NCBI GenBank assembly: GCA_016937945.1
Contig: JAFGVP010000013.1
Coordinates: 31,446-95,445 of the forward strand
Reading direction: 5' to 3'
From: Pontiellaceae bacterium
Lineage (GTDB): Bacteria > Verrucomicrobiota > Kiritimatiellia > Kiritimatiellales > Pontiellaceae
Length of the DNA: 64,000 nucleotides
In this document: one piece after another, positions 39,193 to 49,031 of the stretch
How positions within the stretch are numbered: the stretch's first letter is position 1
Layout: every line of letters starts with the position of its first letter
Translations under genes and position numbers: made by a program
The notes under the pieces: generated by a model
Database searches by the model: none
What the model was told of the DNA's origin: nothing
What the model saw: the letters and a program-made list of their open reading frames with translations, nothing else

Positions 39193-40083
39193 ATGAATCT
39201 GGAGCCTGAAATTCTCAATACATTGCTGGAAAAAGCCATTACGGCGGCGCGCCGGGCCGGAGCCGTTATTGCGGAAAAAACCGGTCGCGGTGTGGATGTG
39301 CTCACCAAAGAAAACGCACCCAGCCGGGCCTCCGCGGTGGTTACCGAAGTGGATTTTATGAGCCAGGAAGCCATTTTTGAAGTGCTTAAACCAACCTGCG
39401 GGGAGTTTGATCTGGCATTGCTTTCCGAAGAGAGTCCGGATGATCCGGCCCGTCTTGATAAGGATGCTTTCTGGTGTATTGACCCCATGGACGGCACACT
39501 CTGCTTCGTGGAAGGGACTCCGGGATATGCCGTATCCATCGGGCTGACTGCACGGTCCGGCGCACCGTTGCTGGGTGTTGTGTTTAATCCCGTGGATCTG
39601 GTGCTGTATCATGCGGTCTCCGGCGCCGGCGCCTTCCGTAATGGGGCGCCGTTCCGAGTGGATGCCGCCGCCGATGCAAAAGGAATGCCGTTGTCTTTGG
39701 TCAGTGATCAGGGCTTTCATGATCATCCGCAGTTCAATGAGATTATGGATGGGCTTGGTGCGATTGCGGATGATCTGGGATATGGCGGCGTCCGGGCGAA
39801 TTTTCAGGGCGGGGCGGCCATGTGCTCGTGCTGGGTAATGGAGCAGGCGCCGGCCTGTTATTTTAAGTATCCGAAGTCGCAGGATGGCGGGGGAAGTCTA
39901 TGGGACTATGCCGCAACCGCGTGCATTATGCAGGAGGCCGGAGGCATTGTTTCCGACAGTTTCCGGAATCCGCTGGATTTGAACCGCAACGGATCAACCT
40001 ACATGAACCACTGCGGAATGATATATGCGACTTCGGCGCCGCTGGCGGACCGCATTGCTGCGTTGGGTCGTCAGCTTGCCTGA
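39193..40083 (+). CDS. Inositol monophosphatase-family phosphatase
   Basis: This 296-residue protein has the metal-binding motif IDPMDGTLCFVEG starting near residue 96, with the acidic SEES before it, and a C-terminal motif WDYAATACIMQEAGG. These are diagnostic for the Mg2+-dependent IMPase/CysQ/FBPase superfamily. Members remove phosphate from inositol phosphate, 3'-phosphoadenosine phosphates or related sugars; the exact substrate is not resolved. It begins one base after the stop of the kinase-like gene and is convergent with the hybrid kinase at 40089. Confidence 0.88.
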   Translation: MNLEPEILNTLLEKAITAARRAGAVIAEKTGRGVDVLTKENAPSRASAVVTEVDFMSQEAIFEVLKPTCGEFDLALLSEESPDDPARLDKDAFWCIDPMDGTLCFVEGTPGYAVSIGLTARSGAPLLGVVFNPVDLVLYHAVSGAGAFRNGAPFRVDAAADAKGMPLSLVSDQGFHDHPQFNEIMDGLGAIADDLGYGGVRANFQGGAAMCSCWVMEQAPACYFKYPKSQDGGGSLWDYAATACIMQEAGGIVSDSFRNPLDLNRNGSTYMNHCGMIYATSAPLADRIAALGRQLA

Positions 40084-40088
40084 TGGGA

Positions 40089-42776
40089 TTATGTCAGGGC
40101 GGTCTCCGTCAGAGAATCCTGCATGCGGATCATTAACATCTTCAGTTTTTCAAACTGGATCGGCTTGGTAATGTAATCATCCATGCCGGCTTTCCGGGCC
40201 TGCTCGCACTCTTCCACCATGGCATGGGCGCTCATGCCGATAATAGGAGGCCGCGCTTGATGGCCATACCGTTTGATGATCGCCCGGGTGGCTTCGAGAC
40301 CATCCATGCGGGGCATCTGAACATCCATCAGGATCATGTCATACTCTTTTTCTTCGATCATCTGAAGGGCTTCAATACCGTCGTTGGCAATGTCGGTGGT
40401 GCATCCCAGTTTTTTCAGCATGCGAAGGGCGACCTGTTGATTCAGCCGGTTGTCTTCCACCATCAGCAGGCTGAACGGGATCCTCGCGGATAGACCGTCG
40501 TTTAACGTGGTCTTCGAGGCTTCACGAGGCCTTTCAATACGCAGTATTGCTGCAATCTGGTGATAGAGATAATTCGGGCGCACCGGTTTGGTAAGGCAGG
40601 CGCTGACTTCCAGTTCTGATTCCGGCTTCATCATGCCAAGCGAAGATAGAATAATGACCGGAAGTTCATCCGCGCCACGGTGTTTCCGGATTTCGCGAAC
40701 CAGCATGGTTCCATCCATGTGCGGCATTTGCATATCGCAGATCATCAGCATAAATTCTGCTCCGCTGCGAATTGCGGAATATGCCTCTTCGGGGTTGGAG
40801 AAGGTTGATGGATTCAGTCCCCATCGTCTCAGCTGGGATGTCAGGATCTTCAGGTTGGTCTCATTATCATCCACAACGATCACATTCCTCGACTCAACAT
40901 TGAACGGCTCCTGTGAAGCATGGATGCTCTTGTATGGTTTAACCGCCGGAGTACGGATGGTGAAATAAAACGTAGATCCCTGACCGAGGATGCTCTCGAC
41001 CCATATGCGTCCACCCATTAGTTTGCACAGCCTCCGGCTGATGGTGAGTCCGATCCCGGTACCTCCGAATTCGCGGGTGGTGGAGACGTCGACCTGATGG
41101 AATTCCTTGAACACATCATTAAGCTGTTCCGGCCGGATGCCGATCCCTGTATCCCGAACTGCAAACAGCAGCTCATACCCGTCATCCATTTCAGTTGTCG
41201 TTACGCTGAGACAGACCTCGCCCTCGTTGGTGAATTTTACGGCGTTACTCAAGAGGTTCATCAGAATCTGCTTCAACCGGATATCATCGCCATGGACAAT
41301 GCCGGGGACATGCCCATCAATTTCGTAGACGAGTTCAATGCCCTTTTTGGTGGCCTGTGGAACGAGTGGCTGCAGGGCATTTTCGATACACGGGCAGAGA
41401 TCAAAGTCGCGGTGCTCAATCTGCATGTGACCGGCTTCGATTTTTGAAAAGTCGAGTACGTCGTTGATGACGCCGAGCAGGGATTCGCCGCTGGAACGAA
41501 TGATATCGGCAAACTCCCGTTGTTCCGGTTTCAGATCCGTTTCCAACAGGAGATCAGTCATCCCGATCACACCGTTCATCGGCGTGCGGATTTCATGGCT
41601 CATGTTGGCCAGAAAAGCGCTCTTATACCGTGTGGCCTTTTCGGCATCCACCCGGGCCTGTGCCAGTTCATCAATCGTATGCTGGAGGTCTTTGCGCATA
41701 AAAACCTCGATTGTGTGACTGCGAGCCATCGACCAGCAACCTGCAACACTGATCAGTGTCAGTATCGCCGCCATGCCGCCCAGCGAAGAGCGAACCGATC
41801 CGGACGTTTCATAATAGGCGGAAGATGGAAGGAACGAGATGGTTTTCCATGCATAGTCCCGAGCACAGATTTCGCAGTGACTTGCTTCAATTGGATGGCT
41901 GTGTTCTGAGCCCGATACCATGTTGTCGGGCAGCGGATGCAGGGTGGAAAAGCTCCATAATCCCTCGTCTGTTATGAACTGTCCGCTCTCTTTCGTTGAA
42001 ATCCTGTGCCAGGCCTGCGGGTGGTGCCGAGCCATGGTGCACGCATGGTTTCCCAGCATGAAGCCCCATTCAAGTTCGGGCGAGGGTCCTTTCAGCCAAT
42101 AGCCATCGCAGTTGACCAGCCAGACATGCCGACCCTGAGTCTCGGTCCGTTTACTCAAGCCGTTCAACAGATCGCCGCCGCAATAGTTGAGAATGACGGC
42201 ACCTTTCTTTGTTCCATGGACATCGGTTACCGGCGTCCCTATGCGAATCATGGGTTTGTGTGGAAGTTCCACTTCTCCGTGCGCAATGTTCAGATCCAGT
42301 GGAGAGACATAGATGTGTCCGGGGTCGATGGCCATGGTGTCCTGAAAGTAGTCGCGCTCAAATTTGTTTTGAAGCTCTTCTTCCGGGACCGCAACCGGAC
42401 CTTCGGGGGTTCGGTTGATTCGGACACGCTCCGTTCCATATACATCCATCAGGCGTATCTGATCGTAAATATTCTTCGTGCGCGAAAATGGAATCCAGAG
42501 TTCTTGCAGGTGCTCCCGGCCTTCTGGAGTATTAGTGTTCAGCAGTTGATAATGGCTGGTAAGATAGTTGAGATCCTCCCACAAGGTGTTCAGTTTGGTT
42601 TCGATAAATATATCCGCCGTTCGTACCGCCGCTTTTTCCTGTTCCGCGCGCAGTGATCTGATCCGCGTTGCTTCGGCCCGGTAAAGCAGGAGTACGCTTG
42701 CCATGATGAGAAATGCAAAGGGAAGGAACAGCAGGAGAGTATTCCGCAGTATGTGGCTGTGTATGAATTTCATCAT
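40089..42776 (-). CDS. Membrane hybrid histidine kinase with periplasmic sensor and two receivers
   Basis: An 895-residue kinase. Two membrane helices (about 8-31 and 330-352) bracket a periplasmic Cache/CHASE-like domain. Then follow HisKA with His394 ([13 protein letters not shown]), HATPase_c (LLSNAVKF, DTGIGI, FGGTGIGLTIS) and two receivers. The first has MICDMQMPHMDG; the second has Asp818 in LMDVQMPRMDG. No Hpt domain is fused and no response regulator is adjacent. It is the third hybrid kinase in 27 kb. Confidence 0.9.
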   Translation of the reverse strand: MMKFIHSHILRNTLLLFLPFAFLIMASVLLLYRAEATRIRSLRAEQEKAAVRTADIFIETKLNTLWEDLNYLTSHYQLLNTNTPEGREHLQELWIPFSRTKNIYDQIRLMDVYGTERVRINRTPEGPVAVPEEELQNKFERDYFQDTMAIDPGHIYVSPLDLNIAHGEVELPHKPMIRIGTPVTDVHGTKKGAVILNYCGGDLLNGLSKRTETQGRHVWLVNCDGYWLKGPSPELEWGFMLGNHACTMARHHPQAWHRISTKESGQFITDEGLWSFSTLHPLPDNMVSGSEHSHPIEASHCEICARDYAWKTISFLPSSAYYETSGSVRSSLGGMAAILTLISVAGCWSMARSHTIEVFMRKDLQHTIDELAQARVDAEKATRYKSAFLANMSHEIRTPMNGVIGMTDLLLETDLKPEQREFADIIRSSGESLLGVINDVLDFSKIEAGHMQIEHRDFDLCPCIENALQPLVPQATKKGIELVYEIDGHVPGIVHGDDIRLKQILMNLLSNAVKFTNEGEVCLSVTTTEMDDGYELLFAVRDTGIGIRPEQLNDVFKEFHQVDVSTTREFGGTGIGLTISRRLCKLMGGRIWVESILGQGSTFYFTIRTPAVKPYKSIHASQEPFNVESRNVIVVDDNETNLKILTSQLRRWGLNPSTFSNPEEAYSAIRSGAEFMLMICDMQMPHMDGTMLVREIRKHRGADELPVIILSSLGMMKPESELEVSACLTKPVRPNYLYHQIAAILRIERPREASKTTLNDGLSARIPFSLLMVEDNRLNQQVALRMLKKLGCTTDIANDGIEALQMIEEKEYDMILMDVQMPRMDGLEATRAIIKRYGHQARPPIIGMSAHAMVEECEQARKAGMDDYITKPIQFEKLKMLMIRMQDSLTETALT

Positions 42777-42959
42777 TAGAGGTTAGCACACCGCATGAAA
42801 TCGGACAATTCATTGAATTTATGAGCATATCATGAGGGTATTGTTTTGCCGGTTTTGAACGATTGCGGGAATGGCCGGTCCGACACGAAGCACACGAAAA
42901 CGGGTTTGCCGAGTATTGAGCTTGAGGCCTACTTGCCGGACCGATATGAATAGAACATC

Positions 42960-45900
42960 ATGAAAATCAGATTAACTCTTCTTCTCCAGCTTACGTCCCT
43001 TATCTGTCTTATAACCGATGCTCCGTTATGGGCCGACGGCGTGAGTCGCGAGCCGCCCCCGCAATACGCGGAATTTCTGGAGACGGAGCTGACGCCGCTC
43101 GATCCGTTGAAGGATCAGGTGGGCTATTTTACGCCGGAGGAGAGCAACCATGGCTGCATCCTGCAGGAAAACATGGTCTACGTAGATGCCGACGGTCGAA
43201 TTTTTGAGGTTTATCACAACGCATTCAAAGCTCTGAGCAATGGTGATCTCGACGATATCGGTACCGATCTGTTTACGTTTCGCACGGATAATTCCCGGAT
43301 TTACCTGATACGTGCAGAGACGATTCTTCCCGATGGAACCGTGTGTCCGGTCCCCGAAGAGGGAATCATGCTTCAGGCGCATCAGCAGGATCAGGATTCC
43401 ATGATCTTCAGCGGCCGCAAGCAGCTCCGGTTGATCTACCCGCAGGTGTCGAAGGGTTCCGTTACGCATTGTATCGTTCTGGTCGAGCGGGATGGGTCGA
43501 GAATTCCCGGGCAGTTTATGGATCGCTATTCGTGGGCGCGCAGTTGGCAGACACACCTGAAACGCGCGGTGGTTATCCTGCCGGAACGTTTCGAAGGCAG
43601 AATCCGCTTTGCCGCCCTGGGCAGTGGTATTCCGGAAGATCAGAAGACGCAGCTGGCCTCCGGCTGGACTCGGCATGAATGGGTGAAAAAAAAGCTGCCG
43701 GTGCGGAAGTGGGAATATCTGGACGGACCGCTTTCTCAGACCGGCCCCGTGCTTTTTATGACGACGCTGCGAGACTGGAATGAATTCGGTGCCTGGTATG
43801 CCGGCTGTATCCGGGAATCCTCCGAAGTCAATGACGCCGTACGAAATGTCGCGAAGGAGTGGGCCGACGGTGCCGAGGACGAGGAGACGATTATCCGGAA
43901 TCTGGCCTTCCGCGTGGCGCATGACATCCGTTATGTGAGTCTGGAATTCGGCGTGGGCGGGTTGCAGCCCCAGCCGGTGGCCACGGTGCTTGAAAACCGG
44001 TTCGGAGACTGCAAGGACAAAGCGAACTTCCTTCGGGTTCTGCTCAAGGAGCATGGCATTGAATCGCATGTCTTGCTGATCAATACGGAGCATGGCGGTA
44101 CGGTGGATAAACGCTGTGCGGATTACAACGATTTCAATCACGCGATCCTGCTGGTTAAAAAGTCCGACGGAAGCACGCTGATCTGCGATCCGACCGTTAA
44201 ATATGGCTGGGCGGGACTTTTGTATCCCGCGATCGCGGATCGTCCTGCACTTGTCGTGGATGAAGAAACTTCCTCGGCTGATTGGATTCAGACGCCCGAG
44301 GCCGGCGCCGGACACCTCGATTATGATCTTGATATCAAGCTTTCCGATGCGGGAGAGCTTTCCGGGTGGTTTTCTGTCAAGGCGACCGGCTATTACGCCA
44401 CATCGCTGTCCCGCCGTTTTGAGGCAACGGAACGCGAGTCCCTTAAGTATGAGGTGGAACGTTATCTGGACTATTTTTATGACGCGTCATCGGTCATTGA
44501 CTATGAACTTGAACGTTCGGAAGCCGATGTGCCGGGTTTTCATCTGAAGGCCTATTTTATCCGTCCGGCCACCGGGCAGTCCCGTTTGACGGTTGGCTGG
44601 CCGAGCATTAAATGGCTGCTGCCGCGGCTGGGTGAAGACAAGGAGGTGCAGCGCGAAGCCTTTATCTGGAATGGAAAGGTGGATGTGGCCCTGAAGATCG
44701 GTCTGCCGGATTCTGTTGTGCCGACCAGCCGTCCGGATGCATGGAATATTCAGAGCAGCGGATTTCTTGCCGATGGCCGCTGGATGGTTGGGGAGCAACA
44801 GGTGACGGCTCATCTGCATTCAGATGTTTCCAGAACCCATATTGCGCCGACCGAATTTACCCGGTTGTACAATGCGGTTGATGCCACAAGCCACTGGCTG
44901 GAAGAAGTTGTGATTCTCGGTGAAGGCGATGCGTCTGCTGCGTTACCGCGCGAGCCGATCGAAGGAGAACTGGGAGATGAGTTTGTCCTGATGAGCAGTG
45001 GCGAGGGGCAGGTTGAGTTGATCGATCATCTTTATCCAGGCAATACGCGGACGGCGGAGCGCCGTCTGGCTCTCGCTAAAACCAAGGCCTGGTTTCCAAA
45101 GGATATGGATACGCAGTTTGAATGCGATATCCGTCTGGGCTGGCTGGCTTTTTCCGAAGAGGATTATGAAACGAGTCTGAAGACAGCGCGGACGGCTCTG
45201 CGCGATTACGGTGAGGCGGTGGATATTTCGAAACGGGGCTGGGGTCAGTATCTGGAAGGTTTATCGCTTGATCAACTGGGCCGTAAAGAGGACGCGCTTG
45301 AGTTGTTTGCCGGCCTGGAACGCAATTCAGAAATGAATGAATACCGCCGTGGGTATGCCGCCTATCAGTATGGCCGGATGATGCGGGACGATGATCCGGC
45401 GGTCGCCACGGAATACTATCTCAAGGCTTTGGAATATACGACGTACGACGAGGAGTGGATGCTGCAGCACAGCTATTCCTATCTGCTGGATCACCTGCCG
45501 GCTGACGCGTTTGCGGCATTTCTGGATAAACTGCATGAACTGGAGCCGGAACGCGCGGAGTCGATGGCCACCTGGCTGGCCCGCTGGGGTATTGATAACG
45601 TCGGGGAGTTTCAGGGCATGGTATATGCCTCGGATATCAGCGCGGTGCTGGAACATGTCGGATTCGCAGACGATACGCTCGATCCTTCGCTGTTGAAACA
45701 ACTGAACGAAACGGCCGGCCGTTATGATCGTTATAACGTTGCCCGCAACGATCTGATCGAGCATCTGGCGAATCATGAATATGCACTGTGGAATCCGACG
45801 CCGGACAAGGAGCGGACATTCGATGAATATCTGAGTGATATAGGAAGTGCGATAGACGAAAAAGATATTGAGCGCTCTTCGCTGCTGGCTCTCTGGCGCG

Positions 45901-48900
45901 TCACACACCTTGAACCGGAAGTCGAATTTCCGGAGTGGATCTGGGATGCGGCACGGATGGTCGACTACCTGTATCGGAATGATGCGCGTGACCTGGAACC
46001 TTTGCTCGCCTGTCTTTTCGGTCTGAGGGAATATCTTCCACCGGAAGAAACCGGAACGATTGATCTCGAGTTTGTGCGGGCGGAGTCGCTGTTGAGGGAG
46101 GGCGCCCCGGAAGCTGCGCTGGGCATTTATCAGGCATTGAATGATCTGGAACTGGAGCCGCATTGGTGGAAGTCGCTTTATGCCCGCTGGGCTGCGGCGT
46201 TGACGCAACAGGGTGAGGTGGACAAGGCTATTGAGGTGTATGGTTTTGCGCGCGCCGGACTGAAAGACGATGTGGAGTTCCTTCCGCTCTCCATTCATGG
46301 GGTCTATGCACTGCTTGAACAGGATCGTATTGAAGAGGCCTTGACCTGGATGCATGAGATTTATGCGGTCTGTAGTGTGAAGGATTGGAAAAACGATTTT
46401 GTTCAGCACATTGAGCAGTGGATTAACCTCGAGGAGGCTGGTTTGCTTGAGCCCTTCTGGGCGCTTCATGAAGCATGGATGCCGGCTTGGGATAAGGCGT
46501 CCGACGCCTGCGGTCTTCCGGATTCCGGTGTAACGCACCAGACACTCTTTTATGACTATGAAAGCGCCGGACGGGAGATCGGTTCCGCAGTGGTTCGCCA
46601 GGATAAGGAGCGCGTTCGCGATATTCTTGAACAGATGATGATATGCGCCCGTTGGCACCCTCTCGGGATTTCGGAGGCACAGTCGATGATGTCGTATCTG
46701 GCATCGCAATATCCGGATGCGAAGGATGAGCTGTATCGTTGTGAGCTGGCACTCGACAGCGAAATCTACCAGCTGAATCCGACCAATCGCTATGCCTGCC
46801 GGGTGAATACCATGGAGGCGCTGCTCAAACTCGAGGAGTATGATGCCCTGGCCGATAAAGCGGAACAGTGCTACAGCGATCAGGTGATTGATAAGGATTT
46901 TGATGTTTATTGCCGCTACGGCGGGTTAGCGGTCATTAACCTGAACCGGACAGGAACGGACTGGATGGCGCGGATGGAGGCGCTGTTCGAAGATGCTGCT
47001 TATGTCACGGATCCGTATGCCGTAAATATTCTCAGCCTTCTTTATCGACAGGAGGGCCTCGCCGAAAAGGAGCAGGATCTTCTTAAGCGTTTTTTGGCTG
47101 AATACAAGGGCGACAACGAACAGATGCTCAGTATGCTGAAGGGACGTCAGAAGGCGCTCGAAGAACTGGCAGAGGGAAATGCCCGGCTTTCGCTGGCTCT
47201 GAACGACTGGCTGGCAAAATATAAACCGGTTTGGCTGGATCTGTTCCCTGATCCTGAGCTGTCGCGAGCAACCGTAGCGGAGGTTTCGCGCAAGGTTCTT
47301 GAGCTTCTCGATGATGAAGAAGGACCGGAATATAAAAATGCCGTCTATCTCCTGCATGCGGCACTGGATGAGCGTTTGGATTCCATGACGCGCGAAAAGG
47401 CGTTTTACCAGTTCCTTATTGCTGCAACGGGGCCCCTCCGGGAGACGCATCGAAATCTGGATATGCTGACATTCATCGCCCGGGATGATCGCTTTTCAAG
47501 TGCGACCCGTGAGATCTGTGCAAGCTTTGCTGCCAATATGGCCATGACGCTTCATGTTTCCGGATCCATGGAACAGTATCTGGTTCCCTGTTCCTCCGGT
47601 CTGGAGCTGGAAAAACAGCTGAAGAAAAATAAGGTACTGCTCAGCGCCCTGTGTGATCTGGATGGATTATCGGCCGTCGCGATATCCGGCTGGCTGGATT
47701 CGGTTCGCGCGTCCGGCGCGCCGCTGGATCGTAGAATGGTTTATCTCGTCCGTAGGGCATTTGATGAGTTATGCGGGCTTGGAGCCATCGATCTTGCTGA
47801 AAAGCAGATATCGAAGGCCGGAGAACTTAAATTCGAGTCAACGTCGAATGGCTCCAGCTTTGCCCTGCAGCTGGAGTGGCAGCAGCAGGTGGACCGTATA
47901 AAGGAACTGTTGCCGTTACATGCGGTACTTGAGTCCTTTTTCATGGATACCCTGAAACCGGATTGTGCGGCGCCGGTCTACGCGGACGTTCGGTTTTCTC
48001 ACCTGACCGAGCCGTCCGATAGGAAGGAGGTCAATCGAGCTCTGCTTCAGTTCGGCGCGTATGATCATTCCTCGATGATGTTCTGGGGTGACCTGAATGA
48101 CACCGAGTATCAGACCGGAACCTATTGCGTGGATGCCTCCAACCTGAAGCCGTTGCTGGAACAGTTGCTGGCAGCCTGTTCGACTGACTATCAATATCAG
48201 GCCGTCATGATCGCCATCGGGCAACTGTACGATACGGATAATCCGCAATGCCTCGCCATCGTGGATGAAATCACCAATCGCCTGATGCAGCTCCCTGATT
48301 TGCGCAAAACCCACCAATATCTGCTCTGGCAGAACTATCGAAACAAGGTCCGTGCCGGGGATCACGAGCGTGTGCTGGTTAATTTGCAGAGTGATTGTAA
48401 ATTGCCGAAGAGTCAGGTTCACGGTCTTTTAATGACGGTTCTGCTGCTCGATGATCAACAGGTCGCGTTGGCTGAATATCTCAACGGTGCCAGCCCGGAC
48501 CTGCTGCTGGATGATGGCCATCTGGTGGAAACCATGCAGGCCTTCCGAAAGTGCGGGAGGGATTCATCGTTTAATCTGCTGCGACCGAAGGCGACGGAAT
48601 CCATGCATGAATGGATGGCACGTTCGGTGGTATCCGGAGACCGGTTCGAAATTCACAATGCCCTGATGCTGGCCGAAATTCTGGACGCGGAAGATCTGCT
48701 TTCAGAGCAATGGCAGGAACAGGTGCGTTCTGTGGCGAACCGGGATAATCGCGACTATCTGGATATGTTGCTGTGTCACGCAAAAAGCGACTGGGTCGGA
48801 CTGGAAAAATCGTCGCGATCCTTGGCGGCCTGTTCACCGCTTCACTATGACACCTACTTCTATCTCGGCAAGGCCTTGATCCGGCAGGAGAAATACAGCG

Positions 48901-48998
48901 AGGGGTTGAAGGCGATCGAGCCGTTCCTGCTCTATTGCAAGGACTCGCTGGAATATGAAGAGGCCCTTTCTCTCAAGAAAGAGGCTGAAACGCGGTAA
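42960..48998 (+). CDS. Giant exported DUF3857/transglutaminase-like protein with TPR-like tail
   Basis: The 2012-residue protein has a signal peptide (MKIRLTLLLQLTSLICLITDAPLWA). A DUF3857 domain occupies about residues 45-240 and a transglutaminase-like domain about 290-430, with Cys351 in FGDCKDKANFL, a His in FNHAILLV and an Asp in ICDPT forming the likely triad. The remaining ~1400 residues are helical with many degenerate tetratricopeptide-like repeats, including AALGIYQALNDLELEPHWW. Smaller bacterial proteins share the N-terminal pair, with unknown function; the length here is exceptional. Position in the periplasm is likely. The next gene starts 33 bp later and is probably co-transcribed. 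Confidence 0.88.
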   Translation: MKIRLTLLLQLTSLICLITDAPLWADGVSREPPPQYAEFLETELTPLDPLKDQVGYFTPEESNHGCILQENMVYVDADGRIFEVYHNAFKALSNGDLDDIGTDLFTFRTDNSRIYLIRAETILPDGTVCPVPEEGIMLQAHQQDQDSMIFSGRKQLRLIYPQVSKGSVTHCIVLVERDGSRIPGQFMDRYSWARSWQTHLKRAVVILPERFEGRIRFAALGSGIPEDQKTQLASGWTRHEWVKKKLPVRKWEYLDGPLSQTGPVLFMTTLRDWNEFGAWYAGCIRESSEVNDAVRNVAKEWADGAEDEETIIRNLAFRVAHDIRYVSLEFGVGGLQPQPVATVLENRFGDCKDKANFLRVLLKEHGIESHVLLINTEHGGTVDKRCADYNDFNHAILLVKKSDGSTLICDPTVKYGWAGLLYPAIADRPALVVDEETSSADWIQTPEAGAGHLDYDLDIKLSDAGELSGWFSVKATGYYATSLSRRFEATERESLKYEVERYLDYFYDASSVIDYELERSEADVPGFHLKAYFIRPATGQSRLTVGWPSIKWLLPRLGEDKEVQREAFIWNGKVDVALKIGLPDSVVPTSRPDAWNIQSSGFLADGRWMVGEQQVTAHLHSDVSRTHIAPTEFTRLYNAVDATSHWLEEVVILGEGDASAALPREPIEGELGDEFVLMSSGEGQVELIDHLYPGNTRTAERRLALAKTKAWFPKDMDTQFECDIRLGWLAFSEEDYETSLKTARTALRDYGEAVDISKRGWGQYLEGLSLDQLGRKEDALELFAGLERNSEMNEYRRGYAAYQYGRMMRDDDPAVATEYYLKALEYTTYDEEWMLQHSYSYLLDHLPADAFAAFLDKLHELEPERAESMATWLARWGIDNVGEFQGMVYASDISAVLEHVGFADDTLDPSLLKQLNETAGRYDRYNVARNDLIEHLANHEYALWNPTPDKERTFDEYLSDIGSAIDEKDIERSSLLALWRVTHLEPEVEFPEWIWDAARMVDYLYRNDARDLEPLLACLFGLREYLPPEETGTIDLEFVRAESLLREGAPEAALGIYQALNDLELEPHWWKSLYARWAAALTQQGEVDKAIEVYGFARAGLKDDVEFLPLSIHGVYALLEQDRIEEALTWMHEIYAVCSVKDWKNDFVQHIEQWINLEEAGLLEPFWALHEAWMPAWDKASDACGLPDSGVTHQTLFYDYESAGREIGSAVVRQDKERVRDILEQMMICARWHPLGISEAQSMMSYLASQYPDAKDELYRCELALDSEIYQLNPTNRYACRVNTMEALLKLEEYDALADKAEQCYSDQVIDKDFDVYCRYGGLAVINLNRTGTDWMARMEALFEDAAYVTDPYAVNILSLLYRQEGLAEKEQDLLKRFLAEYKGDNEQMLSMLKGRQKALEELAEGNARLSLALNDWLAKYKPVWLDLFPDPELSRATVAEVSRKVLELLDDEEGPEYKNAVYLLHAALDERLDSMTREKAFYQFLIAATGPLRETHRNLDMLTFIARDDRFSSATREICASFAANMAMTLHVSGSMEQYLVPCSSGLELEKQLKKNKVLLSALCDLDGLSAVAISGWLDSVRASGAPLDRRMVYLVRRAFDELCGLGAIDLAEKQISKAGELKFESTSNGSSFALQLEWQQQVDRIKELLPLHAVLESFFMDTLKPDCAAPVYADVRFSHLTEPSDRKEVNRALLQFGAYDHSSMMFWGDLNDTEYQTGTYCVDASNLKPLLEQLLAACSTDYQYQAVMIAIGQLYDTDNPQCLAIVDEITNRLMQLPDLRKTHQYLLWQNYRNKVRAGDHERVLVNLQSDCKLPKSQVHGLLMTVLLLDDQQVALAEYLNGASPDLLLDDGHLVETMQAFRKCGRDSSFNLLRPKATESMHEWMARSVVSGDRFEIHNALMLAEILDAEDLLSEQWQEQVRSVANRDNRDYLDMLLCHAKSDWVGLEKSSRSLAACSPLHYDTYFYLGKALIRQEKYSEGLKAIEPFLLYCKDSLEYEEALSLKKEAETR

Positions 48999-49031
48999 CC
49001 GGATTATTCGATGCGGGACGCGGAGGTGCGA

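Noticed and set aside
45327..46709. 460-residue minus-strand frame opposite the giant transglutaminase-like gene
   Set aside because: It is a shadow frame within a continuous 2012-codon gene, with no domain.
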